A stretch of 64,000 bases of DNA from an uncultured Clostridia bacterium (GTDB taxonomy: Bacteria > Bacillota > Clostridia > TANB77 > CAG-508). Below the pieces are notes generated by a model that did not search any database, had not been told where the DNA came from, and saw nothing but the letters and a program-made list of their open reading frames with translations. The first letter of the stretch is position 1. Every line of letters begins with the position of its first letter. The stretch is from the NCBI GenBank assembly GCA_934154445.1, contig CAKPGC010000005.1, forward strand, positions 1 to 64,000. The letters are read 5' to 3'. Position numbers and translations under genes: made by a program. Positions 38,391 to 46,629 of this stretch are shown here, one piece after another.

Positions 38391-38559
38391 ATGAAAAAAG
38401 TTTTGAGGATGTTATAACTTTTTTAAGTTGGCAATTTTAAGCTTAACAAAAACTGTTAAAGCAAATAGTATTTTATCATCCATTACTCAAAGTACCAAAG
38501 CTAGAAGTAATAGCTATTCTTCTGACGGATGTGGGGAGGAAGTGTCGCTAAAATTCTAA
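38391..38559 (+). pseudogene. Remnant of a small secreted peptide gene
   Basis: ATG AAA AAA GTT after a GGGGATTAAAG leader opens a signal-peptide-like reading (MKKVLRML) that is cut by stops. If two single bases are restored (near 38415 and 38428) it reads through a hydrophobic core to LAILSLTKTVKA and then a polar mature part ending SDGCGEEVSLKF with a stop at 38557-38559. No homologue is recognised. The interpretation rests on reading-frame reconstruction only. Confidence 0.3.
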
Positions 38560-38678
38560 AGGTATTTAATTAGATTTATGCTATTCTAGAGACCTTTTTT
38601 ATTTTTTTATTAAAATCTCTTGCCAAATGTTAAAAAATGTGCTATTATATATAAGCGTTTAGCAAAGTTATATTACTT

Positions 38679-38754
38679 CGAGGTGTAGCGCAGTTGGTAG
38701 CGCGCGTGGTTTGGGACCATGAGGTCGCAGGTTCGATCCCTGTCACCTCGACCA
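38679..38754 (+). tRNA. tRNA-Pro (TGG), integration target
   Basis: Acceptor CGAGGTG / CACCTCG, anticodon loop TTTGGGA giving TGG, T-arm GGTTCGATCCC, encoded CCA. Its 3' end forms the left copy of an 18-bp repeat found again at 46521, so it is the attachment site of the adjoining element. Confidence 0.94.
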
Positions 38755-38759
38755 TAAAA
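38742..38759 (+). repeat. attL, 18-bp direct repeat
   Basis: GTCACCTCGACCATAAAA, covering the last 13 bases of tRNA-Pro including CCA plus five bases. Identical to 46521-46538. Confidence 0.88.
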
Positions 38760-38893
38760 TGTAAAATCTGTAGGAAACTACAGAAGTACGAAAATTATAT
38801 CAAAAGTGCATAAAATACGTTATTTCAAGAGATTGAGATAACGTATTTTTTCCGTCTAAAGTCTTTTAAAATCCTTCTACATCATCAAATTTT

Positions 38894-38916
38894 GTTCTAG
38901 AAAAATTTTCTAGAAC
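38894..38916. repeat. 23-bp perfect palindrome with TTCTAGAA cores
   Basis: Two inverted copies of TTTTCTAGAAC around a central A. Together with the tandem copies at 38995-39016 it lies just upstream of the replication-initiator gene, so iteron or operator function is likely. Confidence 0.65.
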
Positions 38917-38994
38917 AGAAATCTAAATAAAAAAATTTCAAAAATAAAATTTATCGAAGAATAAAATACAGTCATATCGAGTGTTTTAAGATTA

Positions 38995-39016
38995 TTTTCT
39001 AGAACTTTTCTAGAAC
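38995..39016 (+). repeat. Two tandem TTTTCTAGAAC repeats (iteron-like)
   Basis: Direct 11-bp copies at 38995-39005 and 39006-39016, 36 nt before the initiator start. The same word forms the right arm of the palindrome at 38906-38916. GTTCTAGAA recurs at 46457-46465 near the other end of the element. Confidence 0.65.
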
Positions 39017-39051
39017 AATTTATATTTAAGTTAGATGAAAAGAGGTCTATA

Positions 39052-39726
39052 ATGTATGAATTCACCCCATTTAAGAAAACAGACAAGCTTTCTTATGAAA
39101 GTTTTATACAATTTCCAAGAGAATTATTAAATAGAGAAGAATATAAAGTTCTATCACCTAATGCTATGTTACTATATTCTATTTTGACCGATAGGTTGGA
39201 ATTATCATTCAAACAAATAGAAAGTAACAAAAAAATACAATTCTATGATGCCAAAGGCGATATGTATGTAATTTTTAAGAGAGAAGAAATACAAGAAAAA
39301 ATGCATATAAAACGTTCAGCATTGGATACAGCTTTAGCACAATTAAAAGAATGTAATCTTATAAAAGAGAAAAAGCAAGGTAAAAATATGCCGAATATTA
39401 TTTATTTAAGCAAAACCATAGGAATGATAGAAAATGAAAAAATAGAAAAATTTAGGAGTGTTGAAAATCATCAGTCAGGAATGCATGAAATCAACACTCC
39501 TGAGTGTAGAAAATCGACAGTCCATAATAGCAATAATAATAAATATATAAATAATAAAAATAAAGGCTATCAAGGAAAAAAGAATACTTATCAAGGCAGA
39601 GTTTATCCACCTGGATATTTAGACAAGCTATATGCTAATTATAATTCACCCAATGATAGTGTTGAAGATTATAAAAAATCAAACGGAATCACCAATTTAA
39701 ACGATTTGATAGAAAATAATGATTAA
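39052..39726 (+). CDS. Replication initiator A (RepA_N-like) protein
   Basis: 224 aa. The N-terminal 120 residues match the RepA_N pattern: FIQFPRELL, LSPNAMLLYSILTDRLELS, DMYVIFKREEIQEKMHIKRSALDTALAQLKECNLI (a winged-helix) and LIKEKKQGK..NIIYL. The C-terminus is basic and Asn-rich with no clear domain. In plasmids and some integrated elements this family opens the origin. The iteron-like repeats upstream support that. AGAGG precedes ATG. The next gene starts 13 nt after its stop. Confidence 0.8.
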   Translation: MYEFTPFKKTDKLSYESFIQFPRELLNREEYKVLSPNAMLLYSILTDRLELSFKQIESNKKIQFYDAKGDMYVIFKREEIQEKMHIKRSALDTALAQLKECNLIKEKKQGKNMPNIIYLSKTIGMIENEKIEKFRSVENHQSGMHEINTPECRKSTVHNSNNNKYINNKNKGYQGKKNTYQGRVYPPGYLDKLYANYNSPNDSVEDYKKSNGITNLNDLIENND

Positions 39727-39739
39727 GGAGGATTTGAAA

Positions 39740-39982
39740 ATGAAAAATGTTAAAGTAAAGGACAGATTTGTAGATGAAAAAACAGGAATTGAATATATAA
39801 AGCAAGGTGATTATTATTTGCCTAATTTAGTATTAGCACCAGAAGAGACAAATTATATAATTGGAAAATATGGCAGAATGAAATTGGATTATTTAAAAAA
39901 ACATAAAAAAGAATTGGAAGATAAAGAAAATGCTCAAAAATTGATTATACAAGAAAAAAATAAAAAGATAAGAAATAGATAG
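39740..39982 (+). CDS. TnpV-like transposon-associated protein, short form
   Basis: 80 aa. The first half shows the TnpV signature (GIEYIKQGDYYLPNLVLAPEE, NYIIGKYGRMKLDYLKKHKK), known from Tn4451-type elements. Family members are about 120 aa, and the C-terminal half here is replaced by a short lysine-rich tail, so it is truncated or a short variant. AAGGAGG 8 nt upstream selects the ATG at 39740 over the in-frame ATG at 39719. Confidence 0.7.
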   Translation: MKNVKVKDRFVDEKTGIEYIKQGDYYLPNLVLAPEETNYIIGKYGRMKLDYLKKHKKELEDKENAQKLIIQEKNKKIRNR

Positions 39983-40017
39983 AGAGAAGTTTTTTCTTCA
40001 CTTCTCTATCTTTTTAA
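39977..40017 (+). terminator. Terminator after tnpV
   Basis: GATAGAGAGAAG / CTTCTCTATC arms with a T-rich loop, followed by five T's. Also lies at the end of the minus-strand ABC operon. Confidence 0.7.
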
Positions 40018-40048
40018 TTTTATTTATCTACAAATAATTTGATTTGTA

Positions 40049-40162
40049 CTAGTTAATTAATTCCATATTTTGATTATAAATCCATATATATTTTACTTTT
40101 GCTTCAAATGGTTCAAAAACATTATTAGGTATTTGTTCATGCCTTACAATATATATTTTCAT
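40049..40162 (-). CDS. 37-aa small protein after the ABC exporter
   Basis: Open frame MKIYIVRHEQIPNN...NQNMELIN, starting 20 nt after the exporter stop and preceded by AAAGG. The ribosome-binding leader (AAAGGTTTAGAAAAATG) resembles that of the exporter itself (AAAGGTTTAAAAAAATG). It has no signal peptide and no cysteines. I recognise no family; it could be an exported peptide or a gene remnant. Confidence 0.4.
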   Translation of the reverse strand: MKIYIVRHEQIPNNVFEPFEAKVKYIWIYNQNMELIN

Positions 40163-40182
40163 TTTTCTAAACCTTTCATATT

Positions 40183-41907
40183 TTATAAACTAATAAGACT
40201 ATAATACATTCCTTTATGTTCAATCAATTCATCGTGACTACCTTGTTCTGTTATGATCCCATTTTTTATTACAATAATATTGTCAAAATTTTTTACACTA
40301 TCTAATGTGTGTGCAATTACAATAACAGTTTTCACTTTAGAAAGATCTTCTATTGTTTTCTCAATTTCTTTTTTACTCTTTTTATCTAATGCACTTGTTA
40401 CTTCATCAAACAAAATAATAGGTGTATCTTTCAAAATAACTCTTGCAATAGCAATTCTTTGCTTTTGTCCAACTGATAGATTATTGTTATTCTCTAATAC
40501 AATTTCATCATATTTATGTGGTAGTGTTTCTATAAATTCATCAATATTTGCCATTTTGCATGCCTCTACTATTTGTTGCTCTGTAGCATTTGGATTAACC
40601 ATTAATAGATTTTCTTTTATACTCATATTAAATAACATTGGTTCTTGATTAACTATTGAAATTGTATTTCTTAAGCTAGATTCTGAAAATTCTTTAATAT
40701 CATGTCCATCTATTAGAATTTCTCCTTTATAATTATCATATTGTTTTAAAAGCAATTTAAATATTGTTGTCTTTCCACTTCCACTCATTCCTATAAAGGC
40801 ATTTTTTCCATTTGGCTGTATTTTAAATGATATATTATTCAATATATTTTCATCACCATAACCAAAAGAAACATTTTTAAACTCAATATTTCCATTTATA
40901 TTTTTGTAATCTATTTTTCCAAATTTTTCTTTTTCAAGTTTATTATCTTCTAATAATGATTTTATTCTTTTCATATTGGCAGTAAATTCTGAAATTCCAA
41001 AGTCATGTTCAATAATTCTATGAAATACATCATCAACTATATTAGTCATATATGTAATCAGTAACATCGCTGTTTCTACATCAATTGCTGAAATTTTTAA
41101 TTGTTCAATGATATATAACAATATAATTGAGTCTCCGATAATTCTAATTGTCCATTTTGCAGTATTTACATTTTTTCCCAATAATCTTCTTGTTGTTCTT
41201 ACATCTTTTAAATTATCTATGTCTTTTTCAAAAATATCAAAACATTCTCTTTTTAAAGCTAAAGATTTAATTTCTCTTATTCCTTTAGTTGTTTCATTTA
41301 CTAAAGTTAAATAGCTATCTGAATATTCAAATTCATCATGTAAATAATATTTTGACTTATTTAATTGTATTTTAAATAGATATAAACTTAATCCAGAGAT
41401 TATAGTTACACCCAAACCAATTTTCCAATTTATAAAAAATATTATAAACAACATAACTACAGAAGTTGCTACATATGCACTTTCTTGTAATAATGAGCTG
41501 ATAGTACTCATCATACTACTATCAGAGGCTTTAATAGTTGTAAATATCTTACCTGATTTCATATTTTCAAAAGAAGTCATTGATAAATTCAATACTTTAG
41601 AATATATCTTTTTTTGAATATTAGCAGATATTTTTTCTCCTGTACTTATTACAATCTTTCTATATTGATTATGGCAAAAAGTTATTGAAAATAATCTCAA
41701 CAAACCACATATTATTACTAATTTTATTGCTTTATCAAAATTTAAACTCATTATATTTGCTATTAATTTTGAATACATAGTTGTATATATCATAGATGTT
41801 ATAACGAATACTATCATGAAACTTGTTCCAAATATATATGTTATTTTGTTTTCCTTTGAATATTTAAATAAATCTTTAAATGCCTTAAAAAATCCATATT
41901 TTTTCAT
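40183..41907 (-). CDS. ABC exporter (fused permease-ATPase half transporter)
   Basis: 574 aa. Six transmembrane helices (about 20-310) of the type I exporter fold and an ATPase domain (about 335-574) with GMSGSGKTT Walker A, NNNLSVGQKQR signature, PIILFDEVTSALD Walker B and VIAHTLDSV switch His. Functions as a dimer in the membrane. Substrate unknown; no peptidase domain. Cargo of the integrative element, cotranscribed with a 37-aa ORF. Confidence 0.9.
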   Translation of the reverse strand: MKKYGFFKAFKDLFKYSKENKITYIFGTSFMIVFVITSMIYTTMYSKLIANIMSLNFDKAIKLVIICGLLRLFSITFCHNQYRKIVISTGEKISANIQKKIYSKVLNLSMTSFENMKSGKIFTTIKASDSSMMSTISSLLQESAYVATSVVMLFIIFFINWKIGLGVTIISGLSLYLFKIQLNKSKYYLHDEFEYSDSYLTLVNETTKGIREIKSLALKRECFDIFEKDIDNLKDVRTTRRLLGKNVNTAKWTIRIIGDSIILLYIIEQLKISAIDVETAMLLITYMTNIVDDVFHRIIEHDFGISEFTANMKRIKSLLEDNKLEKEKFGKIDYKNINGNIEFKNVSFGYGDENILNNISFKIQPNGKNAFIGMSGSGKTTIFKLLLKQYDNYKGEILIDGHDIKEFSESSLRNTISIVNQEPMLFNMSIKENLLMVNPNATEQQIVEACKMANIDEFIETLPHKYDEIVLENNNNLSVGQKQRIAIARVILKDTPIILFDEVTSALDKKSKKEIEKTIEDLSKVKTVIVIAHTLDSVKNFDNIIVIKNGIITEQGSHDELIEHKGMYYSLISL

Positions 41908-41967
41908 TTTTCATTTTTTTAAACCTTTCCTTCTTTATCTATTACAAGATTTCTATGAAACATTTTC

Positions 41968-42135
41968 CTATTTCAAAAATTCATCATCTATTATTACTTT
42001 ATTGTTTTCTGTTTTTACATTTACTCCAATTGGAATTATGCTATTAACAATTTTATGTTCAAAATCGTTACATTTAATAATTGAAAAATTATATTCTTTA
42101 GTATATTCAAGCAATATAGCTTCAGTTTGTGAAGT
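41968..42135 (-). pseudogene. Gene fragment upstream of ABC exporter
   Basis: Minus-strand frame reading TSQTEAILLEYTKEYNF...VKTENNKVIIDDEFLK ends at a stop at 41968. It has a coding-like composition but no start codon; an in-frame TAA (42136-42138) separates it from a further open stretch (SYKKIIEEVILNIYSY). I do not recognise the family. Best read as the C-terminal part of a decayed gene. Confidence 0.3.
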
Positions 42136-42200
42136 TTAGTAACTGTATATATTTAATATAACTTCCTCAATTATTTTTTTATAGCTCTGTCATTACTCTG

Positions 42201-43196
42201 TCATTGCTCTGTCAATTTATATTTTCTATTAGGTGACTTTTCATTATTATTAGTACTTTCAATTCTTTCATCTTGAATAAATTTTCTTAAAATTCTTCTA
42301 ACGGTACTATCAGATAAACCTGTTTCATCAATAATACCTTTTGCTCCAATTAAAACATTTCTTTTTATACATTCTATAACCTTAATTTCATTTTCTGATA
42401 ATAATAATTCTGATTTATCTTTCATTTCTTTTGAATTATTCATTTCATCAATAGTATCATCTATCATTTTAAGCATAAACTCAATAAATTCAGTAGCATT
42501 TCCAGCTTTATTACAATTATCAATTACTTTGTAATACTCATTTTGACTCTTCTTTATCATACTTTCAATAGGTAAATAAGTAAAAGCTTTTTCCCAATGT
42601 GATAAAATTGCAGTTTGCCAAATTCTTGCAGTTCTACCATTACCATCAGAAAATGGATGTATAAATATAAATTCATAGTGAAATACTGAAGATAGTATAA
42701 GTGGATTTATGGTGTCTTTAACTTCATTCATCCAATTAAATAAATTATCCATTAAAGTTGGAACTAATCTATGTGGTGGGGCCATAAAAATCTCAACATT
42801 CCCATCATAAACAGCTTCCCCATGATTTCTAAATTTTCCTGCATCTTTTTCAACTAGAAAAGTTAATATTCCATGTATTTTCTTTAAATGTTCTACAGAA
42901 TAAGGATTTACTTTATCAATTTGTTCATAGGCTTCATAAGAATTTTTTACTTCTTGAATATCTTTTTGGTCTCCGATTACCATTTTTCCATTTATTACAT
43001 CTTCAACTTGAAATAATGATAGTTGATTATTTTCTATTGCCAAAGAAGAATGAATTGACCTAATCCTTGATTTTCTTCTTAATTCAGGATATCTATTTAA
43101 ACTTTCAAAATAATTAGCTTCTCCAATTTTTTTCATTATATCTGATACATAATTTAACATTTTGTCAGTTATCGTATAAGGTGGATAATTTTCCAT
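42201..43196 (-). CDS. Fic family protein (adenylyltransferase-like)
   Basis: 331 aa. Fic core motif HPFSDGNGRTARI near residue 190 is complete (catalytic His, Gly-Asn-Gly-Arg). Upstream, SSLAIENN near residue 50 fits the class II inhibitory helix (S/T)xxxE(G/N), so it is likely self-inhibited. The flap is near VEIFMAPPHRLVP. A C-terminal winged helix (about 255-331, IKVIECIKRN, DETGLSDSTVRRILRKFI) may bind DNA. ATG at 43196 is selected by GGAGG 8 nt upstream; an upstream in-frame ATG overlaps that SD. Element cargo. Confidence 0.88.
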   Translation of the reverse strand: MENYPPYTITDKMLNYVSDIMKKIGEANYFESLNRYPELRRKSRIRSIHSSLAIENNQLSLFQVEDVINGKMVIGDQKDIQEVKNSYEAYEQIDKVNPYSVEHLKKIHGILTFLVEKDAGKFRNHGEAVYDGNVEIFMAPPHRLVPTLMDNLFNWMNEVKDTINPLILSSVFHYEFIFIHPFSDGNGRTARIWQTAILSHWEKAFTYLPIESMIKKSQNEYYKVIDNCNKAGNATEFIEFMLKMIDDTIDEMNNSKEMKDKSELLLSENEIKVIECIKRNVLIGAKGIIDETGLSDSTVRRILRKFIQDERIESTNNNEKSPNRKYKLTEQ

Positions 43197-43283
43197 ATTC
43201 AAAACCTCCATAGATATTTTTACCTAATAGCCACCATAGGTTAATTGATTTAGTGGTGATTAGTTCAAAATAAATTTATAGTC

Positions 43284-44285
43284 TTATTGTTTATCAAGCC
43301 ATTCCATATATTCAGTGTGAGTTAATTTTCCTTTTTCAACTTTTTCTTTTAATTCAATATTTTTCTTTTTAAACTCATTAAAGTCATACTCGTATTGGTC
43401 ATTATTAGGATTTCTTCTTGTCCTTAATAATAATTTTTGATAAACATTTCTATAAATTCTTAAATCATCGTTTTCTTGCATAAGCTTTTGTTTAGTTCTA
43501 AAAGGTCCAACCTCTTTACAAGTTTTATTATTTTCATAAATACTATTACAATACAACTCATCAACTCTATTATCAGGGACAAAGAATTTACTACAATTCT
43601 TACATTTTTTAATAGCGGTACTTTCTATTTCAGTCATTTCAAATAATTCAATTATAAATGTTTGAATTATATCATTGCTCTCAAAACAATATGTATTTAA
43701 ATAATCTGTATTAACATTTTTTGCAATCTCTTGTGCATCAGCCTCTCTTGTTATAGAAAACTCTGTAAAATCTCCAAAATTATTTAAAGTTAATTTCAAA
43801 TTATTTGAATCATATAATTTTCTTACTTCAGATTCTTTTTTGCTATCTCTTAATATATGTAATCTCTGTATAGGAGTTAAATCATTCAATTCTTCTAAGT
43901 CATTTAAATTATAGATATATGTAATATCAGCAATGAAAGCATTTTTATACATTTCTAATTTGTTTTTTAAATTATTTATAACATCATCAACCATTTCATT
44001 ATATTCTTTTTCAGAATAATACTGATAAATTTTTATATCAGATAGATGAGCTATTATTGTAATACCATATTTATTAATGAATTCTATAGTACTATTTGAA
44101 TCTGAAAAATCAGTATTTAAAAAGTCACATAATTGAACTCCTAACTTAATTTTCTCATATCTATTATAAAATTCATAACTTTTACGTTTTTTATTAGATC
44201 TTAAATCTTGGTATGCCATAAATTTATATTTATTAAACTTATTTATAAAAAATTGATTTTTTAAACGTAATTCAAATCTTTCCAA
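43284..44285 (-). CDS. Hypothetical protein with C-terminal zinc finger (DUF6076-like)
   Basis: 333 aa, soluble, helical. A Cys cluster near 228-262 (CKNCSKFFVPDNRVDELYC...CKEVG written as C-x2-C, YC, C) followed by RTKQKL looks like the treble-clef finger of DUF6076/CGNR-type proteins. The N-terminal two thirds are not recognisable. Located upstream of fic on the same strand, 87 nt apart. Element cargo; function unknown. Confidence 0.55.
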   Translation of the reverse strand: MERFELRLKNQFFINKFNKYKFMAYQDLRSNKKRKSYEFYNRYEKIKLGVQLCDFLNTDFSDSNSTIEFINKYGITIIAHLSDIKIYQYYSEKEYNEMVDDVINNLKNKLEMYKNAFIADITYIYNLNDLEELNDLTPIQRLHILRDSKKESEVRKLYDSNNLKLTLNNFGDFTEFSITREADAQEIAKNVNTDYLNTYCFESNDIIQTFIIELFEMTEIESTAIKKCKNCSKFFVPDNRVDELYCNSIYENNKTCKEVGPFRTKQKLMQENDDLRIYRNVYQKLLLRTRRNPNNDQYEYDFNEFKKKNIELKEKVEKGKLTHTEYMEWLDKQ

Positions 44286-44646
44286 GTTACCTCACCGTCA
44301 CTCTCTGTTATTTATTGAAAATATTTTATCACAAACTATTGACATGTGCAATAGCTAATGCTAAAATATTTGTTAGTAGTTATTAAATGATTAGTAAAAA
44401 CTAATCACGGATAGCACATTGAAAATTGAATAATTCGTTACTGGATAGAAGCAGAAATGCTCTTCTACACAGTCTCAGCTTGAGTGGTTTAAAAGTACCA
44501 TTGCACGCAAAGAGTGTAGTTAGACCTGATGGGGTAGTGGTGAAATTCCAAAGATTTGAGAAATCAACGACCAGTAAAAGCCCAGTGTAATTTAGGGTAT
44601 GAGATAAATGTAGATTACAAAAAGCAAACGAAAGGAGACAAATACT
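44286..44646. other. Non-coding control region of the element
   Basis: 361 bases without a credible ORF. It holds a perfect GATTAGT-AAAA-ACTAATC palindrome (44389-44406) and a stretch from about 44440 to 44600 that is visibly richer in G and C than its surroundings (for example CACGCAAAGAGTG and GACCTGATGGGGTAG). The spacing ahead of the excisionase suggests a regulatory leader or structured RNA, not identified. Confidence 0.4.
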
Positions 44647-44655
44647 CTGGAAAAT

Positions 44656-44829
44656 ATGTGTGGAATTAAAATGTTTTCAGCACAAGATATTTGCAAAGGA
44701 TTACACGTTACAAAAGAAACAGCTTATGCTATAATGAAAATGAAAGAGTCTGGTGCAAGATATGTTGGAAGAAAACTATTAATAAGTGAAGATAACTTAA
44801 AAAAATATTTAAATAATGAAAAAAACTAG
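44656..44829 (+). CDS. Excisionase-like small HTH protein
   Basis: 57 aa from ATG. Reads MCGIKMFSAQDICKGLHVT..TAYAIMKMKESGARYVGRKLLISEDNLKKYL, a winged-helix excisionase/MerR-like fold. It directly precedes the integrase, the classic Xis-Int order. The AGGAG SD (44633-44637) is 18 nt from this ATG but 9 nt from an in-frame CTG at 44647, so translation may start at CTG, adding three residues. Confidence 0.65.
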   Translation: MCGIKMFSAQDICKGLHVTKETAYAIMKMKESGARYVGRKLLISEDNLKKYLNNEKN

Positions 44830-44919
44830 AAAGAAAAAGAAGATTTAAATTTGCCCTTTAAATCCTCAATACAAAACTTTGCTTAAGCAATAAGCTTAAG
44901 ACTTAAAATTATCTTTAGC

Positions 44920-44977
44920 AAGAATACCTTGCTAAATCTATTATAATCTAAAAAACTTGATTTGACAAGGTATTCTT
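44920..44977. repeat. 12-bp inverted repeat between xis and int
   Basis: AAGAATACCTTG (44920-44931) and CAAGGTATTCTT (44966-44977) are exact inverses 34 bp apart. Just upstream TTGCTTAAGCAA and GCTTAAG form another small inverted set (44879-44900). Possible Xis/Int arm sites or an RNA hairpin controlling int. Confidence 0.5.
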
Positions 44978-45007
44978 CGAAATTTACAAGAAAAAGGAGA
45001 ATACAAA

Positions 45008-46392
45008 ATGACCAAAAGGAAGAAAAATTATAATGAAAAAGCACCATACTTGGTAAAAAAAGCACGAGTAAAAAATGATAGACCTATGTGTCCTAAATGT
45101 AGCAAATGCTTAAACAAAGATTTTTGCAATCACAGAAGAAATCTTAAACTAATGAATAAATGTCCAGATTGCCATAATTGTTCCGATAACGAGCATTGCG
45201 ATAAATTCTATATATCAGAGCAATATAGTGTAACAATTGTAGTAGGAGTTGATGAAGAAACAGGAGAAACAATTAGAAAAAAATTTACAGGAGCAACTCA
45301 AAATGAAGCAATTTATAAATCTGAACAATTTAAAAAGGATAATCCAGGAGGATTAAAATCTAAACCGAATAAAGAAAAAATATCTCCAATGACAATTGAA
45401 GGAATAACACTTGAGTTTATGAAACAAAAAAATAACAATGGAACCAACAATGATAACACATACAGAACTTATTCAGAGATTTTAAAACGCGTTAAAAGAA
45501 ACTCTGGTTCTTGGTTTGATAAAAAATTGATAAAATATCAAGAAAAGATGTTGAAGATTTCCTAAATTATGAGAGAGAAAAAGGATATGCTCAAAACACA
45601 TTGAGAAAAGATTACCAATTATTAAAACAAGCCTTTGGAATAGCAAAAGAAAGAAAATTTATTGAAGAAGATTATTTTGCTGGATATTATGGAATAAAAA
45701 TGCCTCAAAGTACTATAAAAACAGAAAAAGTAAAATCTTTTAATATTGAGGATTTTAAAAAATTACTAATATATCTTTATAGTCCAGATTTTAAATATTC
45801 ACATAGAGATGAATATTTAATAGCAATTCATTGTGGGTTACGTATTGGAGAAGTTTTAGGTTTAAAAAAACAAGATGTAGATTTAGAAAATGGGTTATTA
45901 CACATAAAAAGAACTACAACTTTGGATAAACAAGGACATACTATTTTAGGAGATAGAACAAAAACACCAAGTGGAGAGCGTGATATTGTGCTTACTGAAT
46001 TAACACAGCCAGTTTTAGAACATGCCATTAAAAATATGAAACCAAATGAAAACGATTTGTTATTTTGTAATAAAAAGGGTAATGTTTTTACTGATAGTAC
46101 TTTAAATGACTGTTTAAAAAGAATTTGTAAGTTTATTGGAATTGAAGATAATGCACATAATCACAAATTAAGACATTCATATTCTACAAATAGTTACTCT
46201 GTTGGAATTGACTATAAAGTTATGGAAGAAACTTTAGGACATTCGGATATAAGGCAAACAATGGACACTTACACAGATCTTCCAATAGAAACGCAACGAA
46301 AAGAGTTGCAAAAATATGTTGATAGTGTTAAAATGCTTTTGGGTGATTCTATCAACGAATATACAAAAGAAGAAAAATCGTTAAATCCTTAG
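45008..46392 (+). pseudogene. int: Tyrosine site-specific integrase, frameshifted
   Basis: Two overlapping frames form one phage/ICE-type integrase of about 460 aa. The N-terminus has an unusual Cys-rich finger region (CPKCSKCLNKDFCNH and CPDCHNCSDNEHC). Next is an arm-binding domain (YSVTIVVGVDEETGETIRKKF), then after the break the SAM-like core-binding and catalytic domains with R (CGLRIGEVLGL), H-x-x-R (HNHKLRHSYS), H (LGHSDIRQT) and the Tyr nucleophile (DTYTDL). Restoring one A in the A6 run at 45521-45526 gives WFDKK-IDKISRKDVEDF. The break is a homopolymer loss or -1 event, unlike the CGG cases. AAGGAG precedes ATG. It should catalyse integration at tRNA-Pro. Confidence 0.8.
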
Positions 46393-46520
46393 AAAATACT
46401 AAGGAATGACGTAGAAGGAATAATAAGACTGAAAAGCTAGTTTTTTCTAAAATTATGTTCTAGAATTGAAATAACGCATGAAACGTTTGATATATAAGAG
46501 GTTGACGAAGTGAAAAACAA

Positions 46521-46538
46521 GTCACCTCGACCATAAAA
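46521..46538 (+). repeat. attR, 18-bp direct repeat
   Basis: GTCACCTCGACCATAAAA, identical to the tRNA-Pro 3' end at 38742-38759, marking the right end of the element 130 nt after the integrase stop. Confidence 0.88.
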
Positions 46539-46570
46539 AGGAGCTTTTTACAAGCTCCTTAATTTGTTTT
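46538..46570 (+). terminator. Hairpin just outside attR
   Basis: AAGGAGCTT / AAGCTCCTT stem, probably the original terminator of tRNA-Pro before insertion. Confidence 0.6.
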
Positions 46571-46629
46571 TAGGCTATTTTCAGTCCTTTTTTCAAATTT
46601 TCCATATATTAATTTTATACCATTCCAAA

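Larger units (their letters stand above)
38742..46538. mobile_element. 7.8-kb integrative element in tRNA-Pro
   Basis: Bounded by 18-bp direct repeats (tRNA-Pro 3' end). Gene order: RepA_N-like initiator, TnpV, then minus-strand ABC exporter with small peptide, Fic and zinc-finger protein, then excisionase-like protein and tyrosine integrase at the right end. No relaxase or conjugation gene is visible, so it is at most a mobilisable or plasmid-like integrated element. The integrase carries a frameshift, so excision may be lost. Confidence 0.85.

Noticed and set aside
41816..42139. 107-aa plus ORF antisense to the ABC exporter start
   Set aside because: No SD, begins inside the exporter gene and covers the AT-rich gap; the minus-strand fragment there looks more protein-like.
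45521..45535. Treating the integrase break as another CGG-type shift
   Set aside because: No CGG is present and the needed change is -1 in an A-run, so it is a separate event.
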